Assembly: GCF_011075055.1 (NCBI RefSeq)
Contig: NC_058152.1
Coordinates: forward strand, 10,354,001-10,418,000
DNA: 64,000 bases
Direction of reading: 5' to 3'
Source: Mangifera indica
Taxonomy: Eukaryota > Streptophyta > Magnoliopsida > Sapindales > Anacardiaceae
The notes under the pieces are model-generated. The model did not search any database and was not told the DNA's origin. It worked only from the letters and a program-made list of their open reading frames with translations. A program made the translations under genes and the position numbers. Below are positions 11,664 through 24,219 of the stretch, piece by piece; within the stretch, counting starts at the first letter, position 1, and each line of letters opens with the position of its first letter.

Positions 11664-12742
11664 AATTTTTTTCCCATCCAAGGTTTGGAATAAAGATTTT
11701 TCACCCTTTTAAAGTAAAAATAACTTTTTACCACATAAAATCTAACCCCATTAACCAAAAAGAACCTTAATATAGTGCTAAAAAATTAAATTACTATTTT
11801 AATTCTAACAATTTCCCTTGTAGAAAATTATTGTACCTTACATGTCAACATATCCTTTAAACACCTTATAATCAAATTATATGAAGAATAGATTGTCTCA
11901 TGTACGAGAAACTTCACTTTATTGCATACTTTCAACTTTGTCTCTCTTTAACAAAAAATGGTTTCAAGAAACCCGTTTGCTCTCTCTTGCACCATATCAC
12001 CCAACCCAAGATCTATTTCTCTTTTCAACAATCATTAGTCACTCACCGAAGAATTCATTTCCCTCTCCCTAATTGATTCATCTTTTTCTTCCTTGTTTTT
12101 GTTCTTGCTTTCGCTCTCATGACTCCATCTTCAAAACCCAATAGAGAGACTATGAATCCCTACTCCACTCTCAACTACCTTATGACTTAACCCAAGTCAG
12201 TTATCTCCCTATAAAACTCCACCTCACTTTCAATGAGGTATATAGACAATACCTCAAGCCCCTTGAGAACTAGATCTTCGTGAGGATTTGTCTACTTCCG
12301 TCATGTCTAAGATAAGCCAAGGTTGTGACAAGTACTTCTCTTGGATCAATCTCAAATCATCGCAAAAAGTACTATATGGTGTTTGACACTAACAATGACA
12401 ATAATAAGATTCAATGTAAACCTTGTTTTTATTGACAATAACAATTTAACCCAAAATTGTCACTGTCTTATTATTCTCTTGGTTGTAACTCAAAACAATG
12501 TGAAGTTATCTACGTGTCCAAATATATCGAAATCATGTGCCAAGATCATACACTATTAGTGATTTCAGAACAAAACTTTGTCATTTGGAGAACATCATGC
12601 CTTTTTAATAATACACTCATGAATTCCAAATTATTATTATATTCTTTTATAGTTTATTTTAGGACAACCAAGTTTTATTTTAAATGAAAAATTATAAAGG
12701 TGGAAAATTTTTAGCTTAAACCTTGGGGTGCAAGAAAATTTA
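11664..12742. mobile_element. E3: diverged MULE-type element, about 1.08 kb
   Basis: The left end (TTCCCATCCAAGGTTTGG, then a CACCCTTTTAAA block) is the inverse of the right end (AAAGGTGGAAAAT, then AAACCTTGGGGTG). This resembles the inner terminal sequence of E1 and E5. The outermost bases differ from GGCC. Flanks GTTAGAGTG and GTTGGAGAA match in only 6 of 9 positions, so the boundaries are approximate. The interior (11,880-12,650) differs from the CGTC-rich core of the other copies and has several short ORFs that I do not recognise. Confidence 0.5.
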
Positions 12743-12744
12743 AT

Positions 12745-13290
12745 GTTGGAGAATGTTTGGTTTGAGAAATGTTTTATTATCAAAATTAGAAAATTACCAT
12801 AAAGATATATTATTTTAAAAATCACTAAGTATAAATTATTATTATTATATTTGATAAAATTTGATAAATATAAATAATTATTATATTTTGTTAGAGGTAA
12901 TAAAAAAATACTAGTATATTATTTTACTTAAATACTTATAGATATAATTATTCTAAATTTTTTTATGTTATTTGTTATATTAATTAAAAATGAGATTATT
13001 TTTATCTTAAAAAATTAATAAATAAAAATATGGTTATAATAAAATCAAGATTACCTTGATAATTTTTAAATACCTAAAGTAGAGACGGTAATCAAATTAC
13101 TCTTATATTATCTGTTACATCACCATTGATAATAGACTATTACTGAAATATTTTATTATTTATAAATAAAATAAAGTAATGTAAATAATAAAATATATAT
13201 TATCGGATTAATCTTTAATTTCTTTTAACCAAATGTCCTTTTAATTTTATATTTCTTTTCTAAGGTTTTTTTTTTTTAATAATATGGCTA
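12745..13290. mobile_element. M1: AT-rich non-autonomous element, GTTTGGTT-ended family
   Basis: It begins with TGTTTGGTTTGAGAAAT and ends near TTTAACCAAATGTCC. Its left part is the inverse of the right ends of two related copies at about 17,175-17,705 and 28,160-28,735. Shared words include TATATTTGATAAAATTT and AATAATTATTATATTT. It lies directly against the right end of E3. Target duplication not determined. Confidence 0.6.
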
Positions 13291-15197
13291 TACTTTAACA
13301 CATTCGTATGGTTTTCATAAGTCCTTCTATGTCTATAAAAATTAATACGGAAATTTAAGCTTTTGGTCTAACATATGAAAATGACAAGATTATCCCTATA
13401 ATATTTTATGAATTTGATTGAATGTTAATAAATTTTGTGGTAATTAAGAAAAAGATTTTTTTTTATTTTTTTATTGAACAACTATCAAATTTTTTTTATA
13501 TAAAAACTATATTTTCATGTAATCTATTTAGTAATAGTAATGAAATTGAATATAATAATGATATATTACAATTTAATTAATTGATTTTAAATTAAAAATA
13601 AAATAATATTTAATCAAATAATAACATTATTAATACTCGGTTTATATAATATCTATCTTTAATAAGTTACATTTTCATAAATTCAGCTAAAATAACATAT
13701 TACCAAATACCCCCTTAAAACGTTGACAAGACATTGCCATCTCAATTAAAAAAATTGTTGTTAATTTAGTATTAGAAAATTATTTCTAATAAAAAAATAA
13801 TTGAATTTTTAATAAATATTAAATATTTACTATCAGGGTTAGATTCAATTTGAGTTACTCAGACTCAAATCGAATGAGCTGAATTTGAATTTACTTATAT
13901 GAAATTAAAATTACGGTTAAAGTATTCTCAAGCTTTAGTTACTTTTTTATATTCGAACTAATCTTAAATTAAAACATGTTTAAACTTAGGTTAGATCAGA
14001 TCTAACCTTACTTTTTATACAACATTAAAGAGTTAGAGAGGCTACATGAAAAGTTCAAACAACATACGGTCCTTTGAGTTTTGGGGGTGTGTTTGTAGTT
14101 TCTAAAATATATGGAATTTACTTGTACTCAAATGTAAATCAAAGGGGTGTTGATAATTGACTTACGATCTAATAATATAGTTTGTGGAATTGTGGTCTAA
14201 GCTTCTATTTTTTACTATTTTCCTTTAAATTATTGCCATCAGTTAGAACGCCTAGAATGAAATATCCTTCATTGTCTTGTTGGTAGCATCATCCATAGAT
14301 CCTTACGAAAATTGAGTAAGATTATGTATACAAATAGACTTGTACAAGAAGAGTAGGAGCTAACCTTTTGGAAAAGGCACAATTTGTGGGGACACAACTA
14401 GCTCTTCCCAAGTTTACCAATTAATCAAAGTGTGTTGATGATTCTAGAGTACAATCTACAAATCAACTCTTATCTATTCGAATTGATATTATAGGGTACA
14501 ATCTATAAGTCAAAAATTAAAATATTGAAAAATGTAAAAATATATAATCTGAATATGAGCCAACCTCTATAACGATAAGAAATTTAATGAATAGATTTGA
14601 TTCAAGTATCCTTTGAATATGACCCAACTCTTAACCAATCAAATCCTAAAAATATCAATTTAAATTCAATTTGATATTAATATTGATATTGATAAGCTGA
14701 AATTTAATCTCGATTTGAAACAATATACCCTAGGTTTCGATGTAAATTAGTTTAAATTTGAATATTTATATCTATTCAAACTTGATTTATTTATTAAAAC
14801 CAATTCAATCTATAATTCAAAATAAACTCATTCGACTTAATCTCAAATTCTAATTTCAACAACTTGAATCAAGTCCAACCCTTATAAAATGCGTTCTTCT
14901 TTTATATGTGAAACTCATCTTATAATAACTTTAGAAAGTGATAAATAATTCTTTAATCTTAATCAAATAAACATTTTGCTTAATCCTCTTGTATTTTGAT
15001 TACATTTTTCTCTTAAACTAAAACTTTTTTCCAAGTCAGAGATGGAGATTCGAGTAGTTTACTTTTCAGAGATTTAAGTTGTTTTAATCATTTTAAGATT
15101 TTCCCATGTCAAGTCATTCTTGTTAATTTTAATTCACATAATGTTAAGGTTTTTGTTTTATTCATAAAATTACATTACCATTAATAAAAAATCATAA
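13291..15197. other. Intergenic AT-rich region without a recognisable gene
   Basis: No ORF of significance on either strand. It holds one copy of the small AT-rich repeat with the TTTTAAATTAAAAATAAAAT core (near 13,565-13,640). Low-complexity stretches around 13,840-14,020 and 14,520-14,880 look like old degraded repeats. Confidence 0.5.
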
Positions 15198-15206
15198 TAA
15201 TAACAA

Positions 15207-16018
15207 GGCCGAAAAGACATTCTCCCACCTAAGGTTTAGTGTAATCACAACTACCATCCACTAACTTTCTAAAATTGATATACCCACCTGCCAATGGTTA
15301 AAGTTAGCAAAATAAGTTTATTTCATTATAAATTACTATTTTACCTTTTTTAACATTTCTATACACATACCCATAGAAAATAAAAATTTGTGAAAAAAAG
15401 TACATTATTTAGAAAAATAATATTTTCCCCTCTTTTCTTAGGGTTGCATCATTTATCAAAATTTTCATTTTAGCCACCCTAAAGTTTAGAAGCATTACAC
15501 TTGCACCCCTATCGTCCACCATTTTCTCCCTTTATCTCCAACGACTTCTCCCTTTATCTTTGACCGATGAAGAAAAACAACAAAGAGTGGCTCGATCTTG
15601 CCAACTTAGAAAACCGATAAAGAGAATTGGCTTTGCCGATGAGGAATCAAAAAATATGAGTGACAAAGACCTAGTCGATTTGTGTGATTCATCTTCTACA
15701 GAGCTGATTTGATGAAAAACAAGAAACTGATCAAAGAGTAAATCGTGTGACTTATAAAAGAAATACAAACCCTAAGGGAGAAAATGTAATTTTTTAAAAT
15801 TTAATCATGAGATAAATTGTTAGTTTTTTAAACTAAAAGGAGAAAATGATATAAATTTTTATATTTTTTAATATTATTAATTAAATTATAGTTTTGCCCC
15901 AACAAATAACTTATTCTATTAATTTTAACAATTAATGGATAAACACTTGGGTTTTCAAAAGTTAACAAGTGAGACTTTGGGGTTACAGTAAAACTTGGTA
16001 GGAGTAAGTCGTTTGGTC
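15207..16018. mobile_element. E4: MULE-type non-autonomous element, 812 bp
   Basis: Inverted ends GGCCGAAAAGACATTCTCCC and the complement of GACCAAACGACTTACTCC. Flanking 9-mers TAATAACAA (15198-15206) and TAATAATAA (16019-16027) match in 8 of 9 positions. The interior repeats the family plan: AT arms enclosing a less AT-rich core near 15,510-15,730. Confidence 0.82.
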
Positions 16019-16027
16019 TAATAATAA

Positions 16028-17174
16028 TAATAATCAAAATGCATCCAACCAACAAGTCTAACATATTTTAATTTTTGTAGTATATAAGTATATGCTAAAC
16101 TATCCAATTTTGTATAAGGCTAATTTGGTTGGGTTTCTCCACGAATTCAGCTCAGGTTGAGTTCAATATGAGTCACAAGAAGAGCTCAGACTAACTCGGA
16201 CCAAATCAATCCACCTTCCAGTATATCTTCTTATTTATGGTTTTTTGGTTTGGCAGTTGAACAATCTAATTAAAATATTGATAAGTATACCCTAATTTGA
16301 ATTCGATTCATTTAGAAAAATGAACCTCAACTAGTTGTCAGCCCAGCCTGAAGCACAGAAAAATGCCCTAGTTTAAAAAGGCACCACCCGCTATTATAGT
16401 AGGCTATGTTAGACTTGTGGGCCTTTCGGCCCTTGCCACTGTTCACATGATAAATAAATAAATAGTTTTGTGTTAAGGCTAGCAACTAGTAGCCGTTAGG
16501 GTTTGCAATTATTTTAATTATTTTAAGAAATAATTATTAAAAATAAATTATCGTCTATCCCTTTAAAAATCAATCATAATGCCCCGGTCTAAGAAATAAA
16601 GTTTATTTAAATACATGAGTTCTTGTAATTTTCATCCATTTATTAAAAAATCAGTTATCCATTAAAATTTCATATTTGCTTTCATAAGAATTCGAACCAA
16701 CTTGTATACTTTTATCGTTTATTTATTTTGTTATATGATATATGATCTGAGAAATTAACAATTATTTATTTTGTTAAAGTTAATATACTCAATAATACTT
16801 CATGCTTTAATAAAGTGTATAAATATAAATATAAATATTGATGTGATATTATATAATATTATTGAATGATTTTAAATTAAAAATAAAATAATAAACTCAT
16901 TATTAATGTAAATTTAATATTTTAAAATTGAGATCAACCTTTTTTTTTGGTTAATAAAAAACTCTTATTTGTGTCTGATCATTTGTTTGAGTCTAAATCG
17001 ATCATATCAAATAGATAAAATCTTAAATTCAGTAATCGTTTAATAATTATTACACTAAATAAGTCAAATAAATTGACTTTGATAAATCTTTACTTAGTTT
17101 TAAACCTATTCCCTTTTGATTTTGACAAATTCTTGTCCTCCACATTGTAAAACCGAGACCCTAAAATACCTTTA
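16028..17174. other. Intergenic AT-rich region
   Basis: No coding signal. It contains a copy of the small AT-rich repeat near 16,855-16,905. A slightly GC-richer patch occurs at 16,370-16,440. Otherwise nothing identifiable. Confidence 0.5.
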
Positions 17175-17585
17175 GATGTCGTTTGATTCAAGAGATTAAA
17201 ATATTATTCTGATAATTTATCTTTTATTATTTATATTACTTTGTTTGGTTTATAAGTAATAAAAAATTTTCGATAATATTTTATTACTAATGGTAATATA
17301 GTAGATAATATAAAAGATAATCTTATTATCATCTCTAACTTATGTAGTAAAAGATTAACAAGGTAATCTTAATTTTATTATAATTATAACTATATCTTTA
17401 CTTATTAATTTTTTTAGGATAAAAATAATATCATTTTTAATTAATATACTAAATAATATAAACAATATTTTAAAATAATTATATCAAAAAATATTTAAGT
17501 AAAATAATATATTAATATTCTTTTATTTATTCTAATCAAATACAATAATTATTTATATTTATATATTTTTATCAAACTTTATCAA

Positions 17586-17635
<50 letters not shown>

Positions 17636-17705
17636 TATTTAATAATTCTCAAAATAATTTATTAATCTTTTAATGTTGATAACAAAATATATTCAAAATC
17701 AAATA
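17175..17705. mobile_element. M2: AT-rich element of the GTTTGGTT family
   Basis: Related in inverse orientation to M1 and in direct orientation to M3. It carries TTTGTTTGGTTTATAAG and AATAATTATTTATATTTA, and ends near AATCAAATACCCC. An internal AAT trinucleotide microsatellite has expanded at 17,588-17,634. Confidence 0.6.
17588..17634. repeat. (AAT)n microsatellite, about 15 units
   Basis: Uninterrupted AAT trinucleotide run inside element M2. Confidence 0.95.
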
Positions 17706-17719
17706 CCCCATACTTGACA

Positions 17720-17728
17720 TTTCCCGCC
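17720..17728 (+). promoter_or_regulatory. Candidate E2F site TTTCCCGCC, distal
   Basis: Exact match to the plant/animal E2F consensus TTTSSCGC, about 0.84 kb upstream of the RNR1 start codon and just outside element M2. A weaker E2F-like palindrome TGGCGCCA occurs at 17,910-17,917. The role is inferred from RNR genes being S-phase E2F targets. Confidence 0.45.
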
Positions 17729-18347
17729 AAGTTGGACGGCATGTGATTATGACTAAACAATGAACTCTTTTTGTTTCTCTAACCTTTTTGGTTCAATTCA
17801 AACTCTACCATGTAAAGCCATTAATGCTTAACAACGCAAAAGTTAATGGAGGGATAAGGAAGACCATTTAAGCCGTGGTCCACTCATCCGACGGCCAAGA
17901 TTTCCCCAATGGCGCCAAGATTCGCTCTTCCATTATTGCCCCTATTAAATAATGAAAAATGTTGATCAAGCTTGCAGAAGAAGCCAGCGCATCGATATCA
18001 AAACTATGTGAAACTTATTTTAATAATAATTTAAAATTAAAATTTTTATTTATTTGTTATAATTATTACAATTGAGATTTAACTAATTTAATATAATTAT
18101 TAAAGGAGGTTTTCTTAGCATTAAAAAAAAACAATTTAAGTATTTATTGAATTATTTTCATTTGTTCATTGAGAAAAAATAATTTAATATAAATTATGAT
18201 TAATTTAATTTGAACAAAGGAAAGTGGTCCCCACACACTAATTAAAATCGTAACAAAATTACCAATTGCCAGCGCACGACCGGTCACCAACCCCATCTTA
18301 CGTCTCACCACAAAAGCTTCCCAGACACGCTCCTCTCCCTCCACAAC

Positions 18348-18359
18348 TTTGGCGCGAAA
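18348..18359 (+). promoter_or_regulatory. Candidate E2F site TTTGGCGCGAAA, proximal to RNR1
   Basis: A nearly palindromic 12-mer matching the E2F consensus on both strands (TTTGGCGC and its inverse partner TTTCGCGC). It lies 134 bp upstream of the TATA box and about 220 bp upstream of the RNR1 ATG. Ribonucleotide reductase genes are classical G1/S E2F targets, which fits this position. Confidence 0.7.
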
Positions 18360-18481
18360 ATTTCAAATGCCTAAAAAATAAATAAAAATCCCCAAATCAG
18401 ACAAATTAAACAATCTCCCCTTCCAAATGAAAAAACCCCTTATGCCCTTTTCAAATTTCAAACCCTTCTTAGCATTTCTCC

Positions 18482-18488
18482 TATATAA
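18482..18488 (+). promoter_or_regulatory. TATA box of RNR1
   Basis: TATATAA followed by GG, 79 bp upstream of the start codon. This leaves room for a short 5' leader of roughly 50 bases. Position and sequence fit a plant core promoter. Confidence 0.7.
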
Positions 18489-18566
18489 GGCGCCTACTGC
18501 CTCCTGGCCTCCCTATCTTATCCCTCAACTTGCCCACCACCTTTTCGATAAATTTCCCCTCTGAAA

Positions 18567-21500
18567 ATGTACGTTGTGAAGCGAGATGGGCGACAGGAGG
18601 CGGTGCATTTTGACAAGATTACTGCGAGGCTAAAGAAGCTGAGTTATGGGCTGAGTACCGATCACTGTGACCCGGTTCTGGTCTCTCAGAAGGTCTGTGC
18701 TGGCGTCTACAAGGGCGTCACCACGAGTCAACTTGATGAGTTGGCTGCGGAAACCGCCGCTGCTATGACCACTAACCACCCCGATTACGCTTGCGTGAGT
18801 ACTTATCCTTTGTTTTGGAAACTGGGTTTTGTTTTAAAGTCGCTTCATACTCATCTGTGTACTTTTAGTTTATATCGACTTGATATGTAGTGTTTTGATA
18901 ATGGGTTTCAGTTTGGTTTTTGAGAAGTACGTTGGTATTATTTCTTTCATGAAACTTGCGGAGGTCTTTGAGGCATTTAGAGAACTTTTATGCATAATTT
19001 TTTAAAACAAAATTCGGGAGGGTTTTTTATCTTGAGTTCGTTTGTTTATAATAGTGATAGCGAGGTTTGATTTTGATGTCATTCTGTGTGATTAATTTTT
19101 GTGTAAAAAATTGTTTGGTGCAGTTGGCTGCTAGAATTGTTGTTTCAAATCTGCACAAAAATACCAAGAAATCCTTTTCCGAAACGTAAGTGCTTCCTCG
19201 TTTTCCTTCTTTAATTATTGGATTTGTTAATTGAAGAGATACACTTAAATTGAATGAATAGTTAATTCTTGTTAGTTGATTGATCAATTCAGGATCAAGG
19301 ACATGTATAACCATTTCAATGAGAGATCTGGACTGAAGGCTCCACTGATTGCTGATGATGTTTACGAGATAATCATGAAGGTATTATTTTATTTTTGTCA
19401 GTTTTTTATTGTTGTGTGTTTATTGTACTGAAAAAATTGTAGATAGTGAATTGTAATCTATTCATTACTCTATTGATAACAAGAACTGAATAAGAATAAG
19501 TACTATATTGTGAACGGTATTGATTATGACAGTTTATGATTGTAAATTTATAGATGTTTTAATCATGTTAATTATGCTTTGCATTTTATGAGAATTGTAT
19601 TTGGTTCTACTCTGTTGAAATCTTTGATTTTGTTGCCATACATGATTTTCAAAAATGATCTCTTAGCTATTTTCCCATAAATTATAAATCTAGCTGAGGT
19701 TAATTCTATGTTTCAGAATGCTGCTCGTTTGGACAGTGAGATCATCTATGATCGGGATTTTGACTATGATTACTTTGGCTTCAAAACACTTGAGAGGTCT
19801 TACCTCTTGAAGGTCCAAGGGAAGATGGTAGAAAGGCCTCAACATATGTTGATGAGGGTTGCTGTTGGAATTCACAAAGATGATATTGACTCTGTTATCA
19901 AAACATACCATATGATGTCACAACGATGGTTCACCCAAGCATCTCCCACACTTTTCAATGCTGGAACACCAAGGCCCCAGGTTTGCTTTCAACTAAGAAA
20001 GATGTGAATCTGACATCCTATAATTTTGCTTTTTTTGGTAAAAAATGTTGATGTGGTTCCTGGATTCTTTTTGACAGTTAAGTAGCTGCTTCTTGATTTG
20101 CATGAAAGATGATAGTATTGAAGGAATTTATGATACTTTGAAGGAGTGTGCTGTTATCAGCAAATCAGCTGGAGGTATTGGTGTCTCAGTTCATAATATT
20201 CGTGCAACAGGAAGCTATATTCGTGGCACAAATGGGACCTCAAATGGTATTATCCCAATGCTGCGGGTGTTCAATGATACTGCTCGTTATGTTGATCAAG
20301 GAGGTGGCAAGAGGAAGGGTATGCCCTCATGCCATTATTTATTTACAAATTACATTTGATGTTATTTTCTTACAGATATTACTTGTGATGCTTGTAGGTG
20401 CTTTTGCTGTGTACTTGGAGCCATGGCATGCTGATATATTTGAGTTTCTGGAGCTTAGGAAAAATCATGGAAAGGTATAGTGAATAGAAGCAACTAAATT
20501 TGAGTGTCTTGCTATTAGGTTGCTATACCCTTAATGGCTAGGGGTACCATAGGTTTTTTTACTTTTTTAAACAGTGTTATATCATTATGCCACATTTAGT
20601 TGGCTATTTTTATATCAATAATCCATCCATTGCAGGAAGAGCATCGGGCTCGAGATTTGTTTTATGCTCTCTGGGTTCCAGATCTCTTTATGGAAAGAGT
20701 CCAAACTGATGGCCAATGGTCATTATTCTGCCCTAATGAGGCTCCTGGACTAGCAGATTGTTGGGGGCCAGAATTTGAGAGACTTTACACCCAATATGAA
20801 AGAGAGGTTTAAACCTTATTTTTTTATGTTTTATAAATACATTTCTTTAAACTAAATAAATTTGATTGGCCTTTTGTTATCATATTTATAGGGGAAGGCA
20901 AAGAAAGTTGTTGAGGCCCGAAGCCTCTGGAGTGAAGTGTTGACTTCCCAAATAGAAACTGGGACCCCCTATATGCTTTTTAAGGTGTGGGATATAAAGC
21001 ATTCAATTTTTTCTTCTATTTTTATCCTTTTATTCCCCTATTTAGTTATGTTCCTAGTTCTAGTGTGATGATTCAGATTCTCTTTTCTTATTTGTTGTCT
21101 TCCAGGACACTTGCAACAGAAAAAGCAACCAGCAGAACCTGGGTACCATAAAATCTTCAAATTTGTGCACTGAGATTATTGAGTACTCAAGTCCAACAGA
21201 AACTGCTGTGTGCAATCTGGCATCTATTGCTCTACCACGATTTGTCAGAGAAAAGGTGGATGGCATGAGCTTAAAAAGTTGTTTTTCTTATTGTTTTTGT
21301 TTGTTCCAGTTAGTTATTGTATTCTAATGAATATTGTAGGGTGTTCCAATTGAGTCACATCCTTCTAAGCTAGTTGGGAGCAGGGGTTCAAAGAATAGAT
21401 ACTTTGACTTTGAAAAATTAGCAGAGGTATGAGTTTTATAAAATGCTAGTGAATAGTTCAGCATAATCTGTTTTTTACACATATGTTTTTGTTTTATGGA

Positions 21501-23078
21501 CAAGTGTTTTTCATTTCTGTATTTTTTCTTTTTGGATAGGTTACTGCAATTGTTACTGAAAACCTTAACAAAATAATTGATGTTAATTACTACCCAGTTG
21601 AAACTGCCAAAAGGTCTAATATGAGACATAGACCCATTGGTATTGGAGTTCAGGGACTTGCAGATACCTTCATTTTGCTTGGAATGCCATTTGAGTCACC
21701 AGAGGTAAAGTTAGCTCTTGACAATACCACTTTACCTAAACCTATTATTTTGATTGTCTGAGGATTGACATCATATTTGATATAAACTTCAGGCACAACA
21801 ACTAAACAAGGACATCTTTGAGACCATCTACTATCATGCTGTGAAAGCATCTTGTGTGATAGCTGGTAGAGAAGGCCCCTATGAAACATATCAGGGTAGT
21901 CCCATAAGCAAGGTATGCAGATATACTGGATTTTTTTTTTTTTTAAATATTCATCTTCATTCTAAGATCACTAAACCGAAATATTAGTTTCTGATTCTGT
22001 AATTCTATGTGTATATTGTCAGCTGCTAAAATGGCCAATAAATTGTGCAGGGAATTCTCCAACCTGACATGTGGGGTGTCATTCCTTCAGATAGGTGGGA
22101 CTGGGGAGCTCTTAGGGATATGATATCAAAGAATGGAGTGAGAAATTCACTTCTTGTGGCTCCAATGCCAACTGCCTCCACAAGCCAGATTCTTGGGAAC
22201 AATGAGTGCTTTGAGCCATATACTTCCAATATTTACAGTCGGAGAGTCCTGAGGTTTGCAGCACAAACTCATTTTATGCTGCTTCCATTAGATTGGATCT
22301 TTTAAAAAAAAAAAAATTGTTTCTTCCCTTTCAGCGGTGAATTTGTGGTAGTGAACAAACATCTTCTTCATGACTTAACCGAGATGGGTCTCTGGTCTCC
22401 TGTTATCAAGAACAAGATCATATATGATGATGGCTCTGTTCAGAAGATCCCAGAAATCCCAGAGGAACTGAAAGCAATTTATAAGTACCAATCCAACTTC
22501 TCTGCTCTGTTCATTCCAGTTTTCTCTTTTTCAACTCACAGAATAAACAAATATATTTTTGCTACCACTTCAGGAATGTTTGGGAGATCAAGCAGAGGAC
22601 ATTGGTCGACATGGCTGTTGATCGGGGCTCTTACATTGATCAGAGCCAAAGCCTCAACATTCATATGGACCAGCCCAATTTTGCAAAGCTGACTTCCCTA
22701 CACTTTCATGCATGGTCAAGGGTACTTAACTGAACTCCATTCCCATTATTTTCAGTTCCTCAAACTTTGTTTATATCATCATTCTAATTATTCCCCCCTT
22801 GCACAAAAGGGTTTGAAGACTGGAATGTACTATCTTCGCTCACGTGCTGCAGCTGATGCAATCAAGTTCACTGTCGATACTTCCATGCTGAAGGTAACAA
22901 TTCTGCATTGATAACACTATCATTTTCACCGTTTCCATATTTCATGCTGTAAATTTGTAATCTACTGATGATTCAGGAAAACCCTAAGGTGGTGGGGGTG
23001 GAAGATGATGATACAAAGATGGCACAGGTGGTTTGTTCTCTGACAAACCGTGAAGAATGCCTGGCTTGTGGAAGTTAA
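18567..23078 (+). CDS. RNR1: Ribonucleoside-diphosphate reductase large subunit, class Ia, complete
   Basis: Seventeen exons: 18567-18794, 19124-19185, 19293-19380, 19717-19980, 20078-20318, 20398-20474, 20636-20806, 20892-20984, 21106-21255, 21340-21426, 21540-21704, 21793-21912, 22051-22253, 22335-22484, 22574-22721, 22810-22893 and 22977-23078. Total 2,433 nt, 810 aa, all phases consistent. The enzyme reduces ribonucleoside diphosphates to deoxy forms for DNA synthesis, with the R2 subunit supplying the radical. An N-terminal ATP-cone ([18 protein letters not shown]) is followed by the catalytic barrel. Catalytic residues fall at the vertebrate R1 numbers: Cys218 (LSSC), Asn427-Cys429-Glu431 (SNLCTEI) and Cys444. 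The radical-transfer tyrosines are in GMYYLRSR. The tail ends in CLACGS, the CXXC that re-reduces the active site. Length fits the family. Upstream E2F-like sites suggest S-phase expression. Confidence 0.98.
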
Positions 23079-24219
23079 AAATAGTGTCAGTAATAATGAA
23101 ATAATAGAGTAGATTATTGTGTATAGTTGTATTTTATGGCTTGTCTATTTTGTGTTGGCCCATGGAAGATTATGAAGTTGAATGTATGTATATTACTTAT
23201 GACTAGTCAAGTTGTGATAGCTTAATTATTGTCCAATTTATGAATGAGATTTTGTATGATTAATCTTCTAATTAACCAGAAAACAAATCAAAATCAATTC
23301 TCATACTCTAAAATTCAAGTAATAAAGAAAATCAAAATTTATAAAAAATAAATCAAAATGGTTGTATATCATATACAAGAATAAAACTATAGAGTAATGT
23401 TTTGCTTTATGTTTTGATATATAAATAAGTATATATATAATATGTTATTATATAATTAAGTGTTATTTTTTTTAATTCAAAGTTATCTAATAAAATGTTA
23501 TTTTTTCTTTGTTTTAAAATTATGTAATCATTTGATATATATTAAAAGTGTATTTATTTGTGTATCTATAGTATATATATATGGTTTTATTGAAAATTAT
23601 ATAAATAAATTTTATTAATTTATTTATATAAATTAATATAATAATTTGTTATTAGATGATATAATTGTATTTTTATTTTAAAATTATTTAATTAAATATT
23701 ATTATATTAAACTATGTAAATAAATTTATACATATTATAATATAATAATTTGATAACTTAAGCGAGTAAGGGTATGTGTATATATTTTTTGTATAAATTT
23801 AGGCATATAAATAATGTGTATCATATAATTATATAATATTTATTTTTAATTTAAAATCATCTAATTATATAATAATATATTATTTGTGTATTAAAAACAT
23901 ATAAATAACTCAGATTGAAGATGGCTCTTCCTTGCTAGTTGAAGAGGCAGACAAGCCCCATCTTACTCAACTGAAGGCTGCAATATTCAGACAAGAAAAA
24001 AATTATTTTCCAATAAAATAAATAATTTTTTCACGCAAATCATAATATGATATAACTAATAAGCAATTTCATAAACTTATAATCACATTTCTTATTTATT
24101 AATTTTTCATCTACACAAAAATTTAGATTAAAAAAATGTTTAAGAGGTTAAGGTTATTAAAGTTAGTGATAAAGGTAAAATATGTATCAATTTATGATAT
24201 TAACTATATTTATATAAAT
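23079..24219. other. RNR1 3' flank and AT-rich intergenic DNA
   Basis: The first 200 bp probably hold the RNR1 3' UTR. The rest is very AT-rich, with copies of the small AT repeat near 23,640-23,700 and 23,830-23,880. No gene seen. Confidence 0.5.

Noticed and set aside
22045..22911. Short plus-strand ORFs in the RNR1 region taken as separate genes
   Set aside because: All are RNR1 exons with intron read-through; splice sites join them in one frame.
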